Source of the DNA: Luzula sylvatica
Taxonomy: Eukaryota > Streptophyta > Magnoliopsida > Poales > Juncaceae
Direction: 5' to 3'
Length of the DNA stretch: 64,000 bases
NCBI GenBank assembly: GCA_946800325.1
Contig: OX326958.1
Span: 13,482,992 to 13,546,991 of the forward strand
The stretch's first letter is position 1. Each line of letters starts with the position of its first letter. The notes beneath the pieces are model-generated. The model searched no databases and was not told the origin of the DNA. It saw only the letters and a list, made by a program, of their open reading frames with translations. Of this stretch, positions 35,795 to 48,074 are shown piece by piece. Position numbers and translations under genes: made by a program.

Positions 35795-38700
35795 TTACCA
35801 ATCCTTTAAAAGTTCACCAGCTACATCCTTGTAACTCACCTTCTTCTTCACCGTACCACTGGTCGGTACGGTCTGGAACGGTACCGGTACAGGTGCCGTT
35901 TCCATCTCTTCTTTCTTCGCACTCATACCAGAACTGGTACCGGCAATATCATTCCTCTGACTCAGACTCGGTATCATATCAAGCAACATGGCATGGACCG
36001 GGTCCACCATTTGTTCCAATTTATCTACACCACTCTCTTTCTTCTCCATTTCTTCATCGTGCAATTTATCAAATATTTCTTCTTTTGAGCTTTCATTTGG
36101 TTCTACAGATTCATTTTCAAACTTCAAAAATTGGGCTCCGATAATTTGTTCTTGATCTCTTGTAAAATTGGACTCGCAAACATCCTCTCTTAAATTCGAT
36201 TCTGATTTCGAATCTGAATTCAATTCGGATTTATCTTGCTCGATTTTTACCCGTCTCGTACCGATCTTGGCCCTTGTTTTTCTCTGTACCGGTTTAACGA
36301 TTTTTTTGGGTTTCTTCACGGTGGGGCCCACTGGCCTGCCTCTTTTTCTCTTCGTACTTGTACTTTCTAGTGTAGGGGCATTTTGGTCATTTGCATCGTT
36401 TGCAGTCTCCTTGTCATCCTCACTAGAACCAAAAAAGCACAAAATGAATACAGAGAAAATGATAAAATTTAAACAAGGGTAGTTTGGTCCTTTCACCTTT
36501 CTTCAATCTCGATCTCTTCGAATGATTCAGGTTTTAAATTGTAGGACTCGTCATGCATCCTTTTTAGATTGTTAATAGAATCTTCCACCCACTTGTAATT
36601 TACCATTTTTACCCTTTTATAATGCAGTATTTGCCCCTCAGGAGCCAAAATACTATAAAAAGACGAAACAAAGTTATGAGAAAAATAATCGGTACCTAAA
36701 TTATTTTCTTATAAAAAAAAGTCAAAGTTTTATACCTGTTATAAATTGCATCAAAATTATATGATTCGAATAATGAAAATACAACGAAATGGGTGGCTGG
36801 TACGGGACTGGTACACAATTCACCGCCATGCATTGTAATTTCGAGCTCTAGTCTCTTCATTGCAAGATCTGATATTACATTATGATCTACATTTCTTCAA
36901 ACAACAAGAAACAAAAAATATTATAAACAAGGGTAAATTAGTAATTTCACTGAAATATGAGAAAAATAGAAACACATGATATTAACTTTAGAGGTGCTGA
37001 TTTATAGAGATGAATACGACACCCTTGAAACAAGCAATATTTTTCTTCAGAGCAATATTTCTTTTTATAATATTGCAATTTATTATTGCAATTTGTTTGC
37101 TCCCCCATATTGTTGAAAATCTGAATAACAAAAAAAATAATTAATATTTTGTGTGATGATCAATATTAAGTACCGAATTCATCAATTTCATACCTGCTTG
37201 AGATCAGATATATCAAGATCCCAAAAATAATAATCCGAGAAATTATCAATTTCTTCGCGTAATTTATATTTCGATCCGTCACTAAAGAAAAGGATGTATC
37301 TACATGCATAAAACCCCCAAAACAATTAATTTTTTTTCATCCATGTTGATATATAGAATAAAAAAATAAATAATATTACGAGAAATACTAACTTAGGTTG
37401 TAGGTGTAAAATACATTTTTCTTCGCAACAATCTAATATCCAGGAATGATGAATCACGTCTCCTTGTCTTATTGCTGCTTGATATTTTATCCCTAAATAT
37501 AAAAAAGTCAAATTAATAAACAAATAATATTAACAATATTAATATAAAATATTACCTTTTTTCTCTGAAGCGATACAATGAGTAACCGAATTATTGAGAT
37601 TCATAGAAAAGGAGCCTCCATTTTCAGATACTAATTTATGAAAATACTCCAATGTATACGACGAAGGTATATTCGCAAAATCTTATTAACCCCAAATTAA
37701 GGAAACAAAAATAAAAAATTATTCAAATTTTCAAATTTAAAACTTTTGAAGGATACAGAAAATCATGCTGGAGAAAATTAGGGTTTTGTCGCCTTGAAGA
37801 CTCGAGAAATCAGTCTTCAAAAGATGCGAAGGAACTATAGATAATGTTTTCTTTTTCTCCCCTTTTTTTGTTGATTTTATTTTCTTAGACTCTTGATTTT
37901 CTGAGGCATCTTCATTTGTAGCCTTGTGTGTGGTCCCGTTGCTCGACCTCACAATCTTCACAAATTCTAAAAAAAATGTAAATAAATATTATCTTTTTTA
38001 ATTATTCATGTAATAAAATTTTAATAAATACCTTGAACGTCAAGACACTCGTGCCAAGGCTTGTCATATCTGACACGGTGTATACGTGGAAATCTTAAAC
38101 TATAAGGTGCCGCAAATACCTTCATTTATATTAAATAATATAATGAGAATTAATATGAAATTAAAAAAATTTAAAGAAAGTAACCTCGGATTTTATTGTG
38201 CGTATATCACTAGTTATTGATACTATGACCGATCTGCAATTAAAAATAACAATAATTAATAATTAATTAATTAATTTATTAATTATTAATAAGAAGAAAA
38301 ATAATGCCGACTTGTCAGGGCTTTCGATCCAAACATCTGGTCGCTCCTTTGAATTATTTGTCACTTCATAAAATCTTGGTGCTCTTTTAGGATATTCATT
38401 TTTCCTATAATTTTTCAAAATTATAATAATACTCCACTTAAATATGATTAAGATGAAAATAATAATGTATTTATAATAAATTACGTTAAATACGGTTTTA
38501 ATTTATTATTAAGAGTTTTCAGCTCCTCGTCAGAGAGACCAGTACCAACTCGACAGAACGAGACGAAGCTGTACCAAAATAAAAATTTAATAAAATTAAA
38601 ATAGAATAATAAGTTCACTAAATTATTAGTAAATTCAAAAATTACCGTTTTGGGTGAGTATTTGGATCCGAATGCTCTGCTAGTCCCACCAAGAATTGTG

Positions 38701-41308
38701 CCACCTGTCAAATAATTAATCAAATATTAAAAAAAATTAAAAATAAAAAATTAAATTAAATAAATAAGTACCTCTCCGCCATGACGACCTGATCCATAGT
38801 AACCTCCTGCTCCCAAAGAGGAATTTTGAATATATAATAAATGAGTTTAGAAACATATTAAATATAATAAAATATAATATAGGTATTATTTACCTATTAT
38901 GAGAACATCAAGATCAGAACCAGCATGAATATAATCAGGTTTTAATTTGAGCCATTTTCCACTTCGGTCCCCAGGTTCCCATTTTGAACTTAAATCCTTC
39001 AATACTATTCCCTCATCTCTAGTAATTCAAAATAAATAATAATATTAAAAATAAATTTGGGAGCTTATTATATATATAAGAAATAATTATATATAACCTG
39101 TTCTCTATAGTCTCTTTAAAAAACTTCTCTATATCTTCTTGGTTACTTGCAATTATTGACCAGCACGGCTCCCCTTCAAGAATAAACAAATAAAATAAAG
39201 AAAGAAAAAGTAATAATAATAATAAATAATGTTTTTTTACGGACCAGGCTTGCGATTTTCATTGAGGCCCCCAGAAGGAAGCAAAATGTCGAATTGGCCC
39301 TTGATAGGGTTTACGTATTTGCGAAGAAGTACATGCCTTTCGGCTAAGCTTTGATGCATGAGACTAGTGTCTCCAGCGTATAATATATCAAATGCCACAT
39401 CTATTTTTTTAATTATATTTTATCACAAAAATTAATAATTAATAATAATACTAATAATTTTTTTTTTTTAAAAGGTACTGAGAAGCATACAGCATAACTG
39501 CAAATATAAGAACACAAAATAATAATATTAGATTAACAAACGAATATAATTCATAAAATAAAAATTGAAATGATTTATAAAATTATGAACCTGACGATCG
39601 CGTTCGAGTCCTTCCCTCGCTGCCTTTGCTGCCAAATTTATATTGTATGTCAAATATCATAAAACTAATAAAAGAATTAATTTTAAAAATAATAATATTT
39701 CATGGAAGAAATGAATGAATATTAAATTAACCTATTTCTTGATTTGAACCAAAATCGGCAAAACGATTGGCCGTTGTGTCCCATACAAGCATCTCTCCAT
39801 CCAATATACACCTGACACGATATTAAAAAATAAAAATAAACTCATAAAAGAATTAATTAATTAATTAAATTATGAGAGTTTATATGAAAAGTATTAAAAT
39901 ACTAAAATTGGTACTTTTCAAGAAGGATGTTTTGCTTAATTATCTTGGACATGCCGGGTGCATATTCTTGATGATCTATATAATTCCTGATAAAATAAAT
40001 AAATATAAATGGAATAATTTCAATTTTTAAAATTGGATTAAAACAAATTAAATAAATATAAGAAAATAACCTTGAAAAGAAGTGGATTTGATCGCCATTT
40101 TTGTGAATTTGAATTCTATCACCGTCAAATTTGCACTCCGCTACCACTTGCTTTCCATGAAACTATAATACAATTCCACCAATTTTAAATATTTTTTAAG
40201 AAACAAAATGTAAATATGAATTAGAAAGTTAAGATGAAATAAAAATAAAAACCTTTTTCCAAGCTGTTGAAGCATTGTTAACTCTCAGTGCCAGCTGTGC
40301 CCTAACTGCTTTTCCCACTTCTATATCCTATAAATTATAACGATTTTTTAAGATTTTTGATAGGGTAAATATGATATTTTTATCTTTTTAGAAGGTAAAT
40401 ATATTTAGAGAATAAAATGGTGTACCTGTCTTTTGTGTCTTTGGCTTGGGTCATTTAATTTTTGACAAACTAATTTTAGATCACACGTCACGTTGAATAA
40501 ATCTTCAGCATCTGGGTGGAATTCATGAAATATGCTTTTCTCGCTTATCCCCAATTTCAAATCTGAAATAATTAGAAAATAAAAATTATTTTATGTAAAT
40601 AATAGTTCGTTAAAATGCATTTTGAACCTTTAAGAATGACCATAATAATCCACTTCATTTCAATAGCATTTGTTTTCTTTATCAAACCAGCCAAAACAGA
40701 TGCTTTCTCTGACCTAAAATAATCGAAGCGCAAAATTACTGAATTTTAAATATGATATTCAATTTCAAAAATAATTAAATGATTAACCTATTTTCTGTTG
40801 TGGCAAGCTTATCAAGAGCGTCATTAAGCTCTTTAATGGTTAATCCTCCAGAAGACATTCCTTGTCTACTTTGCAAAACCTTGTTAAAATTAGAAGAAAT
40901 TTTCAGCTTTTAAATTCATTAAAGTTCCTATTTTTTTGAAAATTCTCAAATTCCACTGTACCAACAACGTACCTCAGCAGCAATCATGGCGAAATTTCCA
41001 GCATTCTGGCCAGCTCTAGCACCGGCTTTCCTCCAATTTAGAAGCCGCACAGCATCGGGCGAATCCTTAGCCAGACCCAGTGCGTCGACCAAACACTGAG
41101 CCAAAGTAGCCTCTTTGAGCCCGTACGATCCCCTCTCTCTATCCAAACCAGGAAGCATGAGTCTGATCGCGCTGAAATACTCTCGTCCCGTGTAGACTCG
41201 GTCCAGGAACTTGCGCAAGAACCGTCTCTTTTTGGGCGCTGACCTTTCGCGGAGCATCGCTTGGAACATGCTCACGAGTAAGCCGAAGCGTACCGTTTGG
41301 TCCGTCAT
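35795..41308 (-). CDS. LIG4: DNA ligase IV, non-homologous end joining
   Basis: Twenty-seven in-phase exons give 1132 residues: 40973-41308, 40788-40879, 40628-40713, 40426-40562, 40253-40327, 40071-40162, 39915-39986, 39732-39811, 39591-39628, 39491-39497, 39245-39400, 39098-39173, 38894-39018, 38772-38806, 38646-38704, 38485-38568, 38312-38404, 38185-38233, 38032-38119, 37757-37966, 37556-37681, 37393-37492, 37194-37299, 36987-37120, 36736-36894, 36497-36652, 35795-36422. Visible are the DNA-binding domain (LDRERGSYGLKE, RLLNWRK), the adenylation motif ECKFDGDR (nucleophile near Lys 253), DGEMLVWD, VAFDILY, DEGIVLKD and KWLKLKP, then two BRCT domains flanking an XRCC4-contact segment (SDYYFWDLD). 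The C-terminal extension has an AT-hook-like KRKRGRPVG and the plant tail VSYKDVAGELLKDW. The enzyme seals double-strand breaks with XRCC4 in the nucleus. The start used is MTDQ at 41308; the frame is open 56 codons further upstream. No defect seen. Confidence 0.93.
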
Positions 41309-42734
41309 TGTTGGTTCCGCCGGTACCGGTTTGGGCAGTGACGGCGTGGATCGCCGTAGGGATTGATACAAGGGGTTATATAAATGGCGGTGAGAAAAGA
41401 ACGGACCACTATAGCTTCGTGAGGAAGAAGAAGTCACTTGCCGAATTCTGACGCCCAAATGAAAACGCAAAACCAACGCCCAGTTGAAAATTTTGGTATA
41501 TCATAAACACTTAAATTATTTATCCCTATTAAATTTTTAATATCATATTTATCCTAACATAACATAATAATTATTATTATCAAATTTATTCTTATAAAAT
41601 TAAAATACTATCAATTTTATCAAAATAAAATTTATAAAATATCAAATTAATTCAAAACGCTAAATGGTCGTTAAATTGAGTAAGATTTAAAATGTCAAGT
41701 CGGTTACTACCGTACTCGTGTGCCGTACATACATGAACAACGAAATATGTTGCCCGTTCAAGATTTCGGTTTGATCACTAGAAACTCTATTCTGAGTATT
41801 TCCTCTACTCGTAACTCACCGCGAATCAATCTTGATCAGTTATCAACACAAGTCATAGTCAATATGTTCATCAACTTGCACAAAATCGATCGTGAAGATC
41901 GCCGTAATTTTTCTTTAAGTTCTCTCTTCCTTTTATTCTCCGAGAATGTAATTAATATTCAAAATTGGAAAAAAATAAATTAAAGAATTTAAGATACCTA
42001 TATATGAGTTGAATTATACAGCGACGTTATATTCAGTGTGGTCATACATTTTTTCAGTTTTTATTCATCGAAGGACCTGAAAGATTCTTATAAAAAAGAA
42101 CAAATCTCATCATCTTGGCTTAAACACATCTTCAGTTATGCTTCCGATAATATCCAATAATGTCATATCATATATTTTTACGGATATTGTATTTGTTATA
42201 AGAATATTATTAATGATTTAATTCACGAACATTTTGTCCATCCGATATATATTCTCGCACTATATACTTACGTTCCATAAGTCATATGATCAGAGAAGCG
42301 CGATAATTTTTTATATGATTGTAATAGCGTGCATATATATAATCCCGTTACATTATATCAGTTATGTATATCCAAGGCATTTTTATATGACTGATTTATA
42401 ATTGTATTTTTTTACGTTTTCATGATCATAAAAATCTTACTACGATGACGCCCAAACAATTGTGCAATTAAAGGTATATTCGATATAGATTGTTTAATTT
42501 ATACTATCTTGACATTTATACTATATATGCAATCTGACATTTATACTATCATGCTTGATATTAGTATGATTCCCCTGCTATTAAGATTGCTTCATATTTA
42601 AAATTTAAAATATTAATTAATATGAGTAATATCTTTGATTAGAAAGAACCCGATAAATCGGTCCGAAGATAAACAATCCAAAGATATCTTTAATTTAATA
42701 TGCATGATATCATTAATATTTGGGGTTATATATT
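41309..42734. other. Upstream region of LIG4, no other gene
   Basis: The LIG4 promoter should lie in the first several hundred bases. An open frame at 41720-41983 (87 codons) has no recognisable product. The rest is AT-rich. Confidence 0.5.
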
Positions 42735-43000
42735 CTGCCACACAAACTCAAAAAAGCAACTTTGATGAGGTGGCAAGGGAGTGATAAGTTGGTTGATTAA
42801 TATTATTAATTAATTCAATTAACAATTTAATTGATCGTTTAGTTAAATTGATTCGTCAATTAATATGTATTAATAAATATTAATATATTATAAATTACGT
42901 ACGTGTCAATTAATATTTAATTGAGTTAATTAAAAAAGCTAATCAATACATCTAACTATCTTTTGTCCACTCATCAAGGATGACGTTGAAATAAGTTTGG
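42735..43000. repeat. MITE-like repeat, copy B
   Basis: Starts near ACTTTGATGAGGTGGCAAG and ends near CTTTTGTCCACTCATCAAGG. The ends are inverted copies of each other, and the whole is an inverted-orientation relative of the repeat at 33955-34365 (shared CAATTAATATTTAATTGAG and TATTAATATATTATAAATTA-like core). No coding capacity. Confidence 0.5.
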
Positions 43001-44770
43001 GAGGCAAAGTATATTTTTCCTTAATATTTATGCTCCTGGAAAATATACTGGTAATTGGTTGTTGTATATTTAAAGATAAAAAAAAACTCAACGAACCAGA
43101 TGCTTATATATATTATAATAATCCAAAAAATACAAGATCAGCACAAAAAAATAACATCACAAAAGAAGAGATAACAAAAATCCTCCTCCGAGGTCTTTCA
43201 CCGGCTTATTCCAGGTGATTCATTGTTGACCTCGTCCATCCAAGACGTGAAAATACTTTCGACTCGTTTTGCTCTATTTAAAGAGATCCATATCGTAGGG
43301 TAAATGGTGATTGTTCGGTCGTCGAACTATCTCGAGTCGCCCTGCTCCGCCATGTATGTGCATCGGTAGTCTTCTCTTGCTCTGACGAGATGTATACAAT
43401 TGAGTTTATTCTTTTGAAATTCAGTTTATCATTTGAAAGCTCGAGCCTTCGACGAAACTTTTTTTATTGCAATGAAATCATGAAAATAAAAGATAACTAA
43501 TATATTTTCCAAGTTTCTGGTTTGAGATATGCTGAATTTTACTTTCTTTTTCTAGCGCGCGCGTGTGTAGTAATCTGACCCAATTTTACTTTCTTTTTCT
43601 TTCTTCATATAATCAGAAAATTAGAAGAAACCAAATTACATAGAGATATCCACGCATATGTCGAGTTTGGAGAATTTCGTCGAACACCTCCAACTCCAAG
43701 CATGAACTTCACTGCATGAATTTCGAGGTTTGGTCAAATTTCAATGTTCTTCATGTACTCTAGTTTCTGAGTTTGGTTAATTCATTTAAATGAAGAAATT
43801 GTGAGATTCTAAAACTGAGATGATATTGGACTGAATTTCAAATACCCCGGTTTGGTACCGAAACGGGTAATGGTATTGATGCTGGTACCGAGAAGGTGGA
43901 GAAGAGATCGAACATGTACCGTGCCACGTTAGAACCGAGCGTGTTGTGTAGCGAATTGCGAAGGAAAATTTCTGTTTTATCATTTATAACAGGTTAGGCT
44001 TTTTTTTTAAGTTAAAAATTAAAATAGGTTAGGGTTGAGTAAGCAAAATTGCTAAGATAATGATATTTTTCGTTGCAGAATAAGGAGTTTATGGTTTTTT
44101 AGAAGAAAAATGAATGTGGAGCAATTTGAAGTTCATGAATTTTTTCATGTTAATGAAATAATTTGTTAATTTTTCTTGTAATATATTTCTACTTCAATAT
44201 TTGTTCTTGATTTATAAAAATATATTTATTATTCTCTTTTAAATTGAACAACTAAGTAATGATAAATTAAAAAAAGAGTATTTTGGTCATTGATACAAAT
44301 TCACAGATTTTAATCCATATTCTTATTCTAATTACACTAGTCTATATAACATTATTCCTCTAATCCATGTGTCGTCGAACGAGCCAAATTATTATTAGTA
44401 AAACGGAAATATGTTTTATTGTTTACTTTTTACGAATTCTCTATCAAGATATGTTGTAGAATTTATTGCCAAATATAAAAAAATTATTATTTTTTTTTTA
44501 AAATTTTTTGAGTTTCACTAAAAAAAAATTGATTATGAAATGTAATTTTGACAATGAAATATAATATTTGTTTTGATATATTTTTCTGAAATAATATAAA
44601 TTTTTGTGTATAATTTTAGTAGGAGCATTTCTGCATGTTTTGATATATTCTTTTTTTTTCTTCGCCTCTTTTAATATATTAAAACATAGTTTAATACATT
44701 GGATTGCGATTTTACATGATAAATGTAAAAAAGTAATTTAGCGCAAAAGTAAATTACAATTGCAAAAGTA
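43001..44770. other. Spacer left of the LTR retrotransposon
   Basis: No gene was recognised. A minus-strand frame at 43786-43983 (65 codons) sits in moderately GC-rich DNA with repeated GGTACCG words but matches nothing known. Confidence 0.45.
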
Positions 44771-45185
44771 AGATATGATACGAGGAAAATAAAGCACTTT
44801 TTTGATATCTAATTTGGGGATTTTAGCCCTTTTGAATCACAACTTTATATATACAATTGTTCATATTTGAGATAACAAGAATATTTCTTCACTAAGTGTG
44901 TTTTACTGCTTAATTACAGGTTTTAGAAGGAAATTCTGGGAATTTGGAAAGTGTAGTCGTCTCCAACACGTCAAGAGGAATGAAAACGATATATTGTACC
45001 GATATATTCGGTTCATGAATGAGACGGAAGGCAAGCAATCATCATGATAGAAACTTACACAAAAGTCCACACGAAAACCACTCAATCCTTAGCCCTTATC
45101 CTTCCCACCTACCTTTGGTGGAAATTACTTCATTACCCCCAATCCTCTCCACCAACTCGTGACCAATAAGAAGACTCCGTGAGTG

Positions 45186-45196
45186 CTATAAATAAG
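45186..45196 (+). promoter_or_regulatory. TATA box of the left LTR
   Basis: CTATAAATAAG lies in GC-balanced sequence and is followed by pyrimidine-rich leader sequence. It is the best candidate for the U3 core promoter, placing U3 at about 0.44 kb and leaving more than 1.1 kb for R and U5. The right LTR has the same box at 50029-50039. Confidence 0.6.
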
Positions 45197-45863
45197 ACCA
45201 AAAGGGCCACGAGTTGAGGGCCCTTCTCCCCGCTCTTCGGAGCACTTTCTCTCTCTCTCTTCTCTCTCCCTCTCAAGAACTTCCAAGAACCGTCAAGAAC
45301 TTCCAAGAACCGTGAAGCACAATCAAGAACCTTCAAGATACTTCAAGATCAATCAAGAAAAATCTCTCAAGGACTAGTCGAGACAAGGGAGCTCATCCCT
45401 TCGACGAATCCTTCTTATCCTTCGAAGATCGGGCCGTGACAAGGAGCTATTCCCTACGGTGGATTTGAGAAGAAGTGCCGTGACTCGATCCGCGTTTCTT
45501 CGAAGTGATTGCGATCCGAGACAAGGGAGCTTCATCCTTTCGGGACAATCCATCATTCTCGAGACAAGGAGCAAGGATCTTTCGGTGCGAGGCAAGGAGA
45601 CAAGGAGCTTCACTTCGAGGCTTTCTCAACTAGGTGTACTCCTTTTCAATTACTTGATTAATTGTTGTTTGATTGGATTTTGTTGTGTAAAGAATTCTCG
45701 GTTTAACGAATCTTTAGTTCTTTTTCTTTGCTCTAAATCTTCTTTGTTTGTTTGTGTGATTTTAGTGCTTGTTACTTAGTTTAATTACTTCTAAATTCGA
45801 ATCCAAAACAAACCATCAAACTGCTCCCAATTCAAATCTCAAATCAGAATTCCAGAACTACTT

Positions 45864-46202
45864 CCGTTATAACGGACTCACATTGCGTTACAACGGACTA
45901 GACAGTTGGTCCTTTAATATTCAGTTGGTTATACTTCCGTTGTAACGCAACTATAGTTCCGTTGTAACGGACTAGTCAGAATTTTTATTCAAAGGAATCA
46001 ATACAAGTGCGTTATAACGGACATCTCGGTCCGTTGTAACGGATTAACCAATCCGTTGCAACGCAACCACTGTTCGTTATAACGGACAAGTATAGTGCGT
46101 TATAACGGAGTTGCCTCCGTTGTAACGGACGTTCATCTCACTTTTAGCGACAGAATTTTCACTCAAGTCCGTTGTAACGGAACCCACTTCCGTTGTAACG
46201 GA
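45864..46202. repeat. Array of twelve CGTT-(A/G)-(T/C)-AACG palindromes in the left LTR
   Basis: Twelve copies of a 13-base motif, consensus CCGTTRTAACGGA with variants GCGTTATAACGGA and CCGTTGTAACGCA, are spread irregularly over 339 bp. Each is a palindrome or near-palindrome. The motif contains AACGG, the core of MYB3R (MSA) sites and the general plant MYB consensus CNGTTR, on both strands. It is downstream of the putative TATA box and therefore probably transcribed. The right LTR has the same array at 50707-51045, and further copies occur in the interior near 48435-48475. Confidence 0.9.
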
Positions 46203-46384
46203 CTATGTTCTGTGAGTTTTCTTCGTTATTTCTCATCTAGTTTTGGTTCATTATTTGACGCATATACTCCTCGTGGAACGAACTTTCATATTTTCCACTA
46301 TACAACTATATTTTCCAACTTGTTGATTGAATCGGGTTTTCGAATACAACGATAATTTTACACGCCAAAAACCCGCTCATCAAA

Positions 46385-46402
46385 TGGCGCCGCTGCCGGG
46401 GA
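46385..46402 (+). other. Primer binding site, tRNA-Asp type
   Basis: TGGCGCCGCTGCCGGGGA begins two bases after the left LTR. It is complementary to the 3' end of plant tRNA-Asp (CCCCGGCAACGGCGCCA) with a single mismatch. Asp-tRNA priming is usual in Athila-type gypsy elements. Confidence 0.88.
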
Positions 46403-46537
46403 GTAATGTTTAAGTCTAATTTCGAATCAAACTTGCAATCTTGAGTGATATTTTTAATAGATTTTATACATTTGAACTTGATATTTCGCTAATTTCGAAA
46501 TTTTTCTATTCTTGCAAGGTACACGAAGTGGAGCAAG

Positions 46538-47599
46538 ATGGATCATCAAGAAAAACCAAAATCGCTTCGGGAGTTAATACGTCTCGATAGAGCCGCAAAG
46601 GGATATCCGGACTCCATGACAAATCAAGAGATTGTCGAGCTAGAAATACAAAAATTAGAATTTCAAGAATGGGAAGAAATGGAAGAAAGGAAAGATAGAG
46701 AAGAAGAACGAAGGCTCGGTTGGCTCTCAAGTTCACCCTCAAATCAAAACTATGAATCACACACCGAGACCCTTTATCAAAATTCCATCTACGAAGCTCG
46801 CCAATACGAAAATGAATCCCCATGGGGTTATGAGACACAATCCTATACCGAAACCACCAATAATTACTCAAACCCCATATACGAACCTTCTCAAAATGAA
46901 CTCGAATTTCAACACAAATTTGAATACCAAGATGACCCATTTCAATCCCAAAACGAAAATCCAAACCAAGAATTTAAACGAATGATGGAGGAAATGAGGG
47001 CGATGATAAAACAAGAATGTGAAAAAATAAACCAAACGATGAGATCAATTCGCCTCGAGTTAAGGGATTCAAATGAGGAGAACGTGGAGATTGAAAACGA
47101 CAAGAGTTCAAGTATGGGGGGATTCGATGAAAGCATTGGAACGACAATCGAAGAAGAAAAGGTGTCAATGGATTCGACTCTCCAAAAGACGGTTCAACTC
47201 ACTCCAATCGATGAAAACGAGCGATTATCAAACGAGCAAGAAGAGAAATCTACAATTCTCCAAGGTGAATTCTTTCCATATATCATCAATTTAAATTCAA
47301 TTAAGAACTATGATGCTTCTCATGATAGAATTTCGCCTTGTGTAGATTTATCAAGGAAATCAAATACAATCGAGACACTCACGCCTCTCACAACTCCTCT
47401 TCATCAAACTCCAAGTGATGAAGCAATTCAAAAAATCCGAAGCGAAGCGACGATTATCTTTACGCCACTTTCGACGTATGCAAAACGAGTGATACAAGCG
47501 CCGAATTCTCTCATCTCCAACATCTCAAAGGGAGTATTTCGAGGCGGTCGAAAAGTAGCGATCCATGTTAGTGCTTCGTTTAATTTTGAAGGAGGATAG
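46538..47599 (+). CDS. gag-like protein of the LTR retrotransposon
   Basis: A 353-residue open frame, MDHQEKPKSLRELIRLDR at the start, lies 135 bp after the primer site. It has a coiled-coil-prone, Glu-rich region (about residues 28-62 and 145-190), Asn/Tyr/Ser-rich repeats around residues 70-135, and a Ser/Thr-rich tail. No CCHC zinc knuckle or protease motif was found. Position and composition indicate a gag-derived structural protein, but sequence alone does not prove it. The frame is fully open, as expected for a young copy. Confidence 0.65.
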   Translation: MDHQEKPKSLRELIRLDRAAKGYPDSMTNQEIVELEIQKLEFQEWEEMEERKDREEERRLGWLSSSPSNQNYESHTETLYQNSIYEARQYENESPWGYETQSYTETTNNYSNPIYEPSQNELEFQHKFEYQDDPFQSQNENPNQEFKRMMEEMRAMIKQECEKINQTMRSIRLELRDSNEENVEIENDKSSSMGGFDESIGTTIEEEKVSMDSTLQKTVQLTPIDENERLSNEQEEKSTILQGEFFPYIINLNSIKNYDASHDRISPCVDLSRKSNTIETLTPLTTPLHQTPSDEAIQKIRSEATIIFTPLSTYAKRVIQAPNSLISNISKGVFRGGRKVAIHVSASFNFEGG

Positions 47600-48074
47600 C
47601 ATCGGCATGGTCTAGCTCAAGACCATAAATGAGAGCGCTAGCGAGGGAGGCAAACCCTCGTACCAACGGTGCAAGGACTACATGCTCAAGCTCAATTGGT
47701 ACATTCCAAGATAAACCAAGAATTCCGATTCTCCATCACATCCAAAGGTTTATGCTTTCCATTCTCTCTCATTACAAGCTAACCTTGTTTCGAATTTTTG
47801 AATATGCCACTCTTTAGTGAGCAATGAAATCATATTAGGCCATCTAATCTCAAGAAAGGAAAGGAAGTCGATAAGGCAATAATCAATGTGATCAAGATGT
47901 TTACCTCTCCAAGATCGGCAAATGATGCGTTTCCTCCGAATCTCCTCGATCAACCTCCACGAATTCCCGAGCAAACAATCGCAAAGGTGTGACCAAGACA
48001 CGAGAAACACGACAAGATGGTTGGAGACAACACCGGCAAAGGATGCGAATTCGAAATCGGTGATCGAGACGTTC

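Larger units (their letters stand above)
44776..46382 (+). repeat. Left LTR, 1607 bp
   Basis: Begins TGATACGAGG and ends CTCATCA. It contains a TATA box, a GAACTTCCAAGAACCG-type direct repeat block (about 45274-45357) and an array of CCGTTRTAACGG palindromes (separate entries). The copy at 49619-51225 has the same length; I found one substitution, A in the left LTR versus G in the right, in the phrase GAGACGG(A/G)AGGC. Confidence 0.95.

Noticed and set aside
36168..36482. Plus-strand 104-codon hydrophobic frame
   Set aside because: It is the antisense of the acidic last exon of LIG4.
45274..45357. Heat-shock elements suggested by repeated GAACTTCCAAGAA
   Set aside because: The spacing between GAA and TTC is one base rather than the two required for a canonical heat-shock element; it is recorded only as a short direct repeat in the LTR.
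45133..45779. Several open frames of 60-106 codons repeated exactly at 49976-50622
   Set aside because: They lie in the two LTRs and are duplicated because the LTRs are; none resembles a protein.
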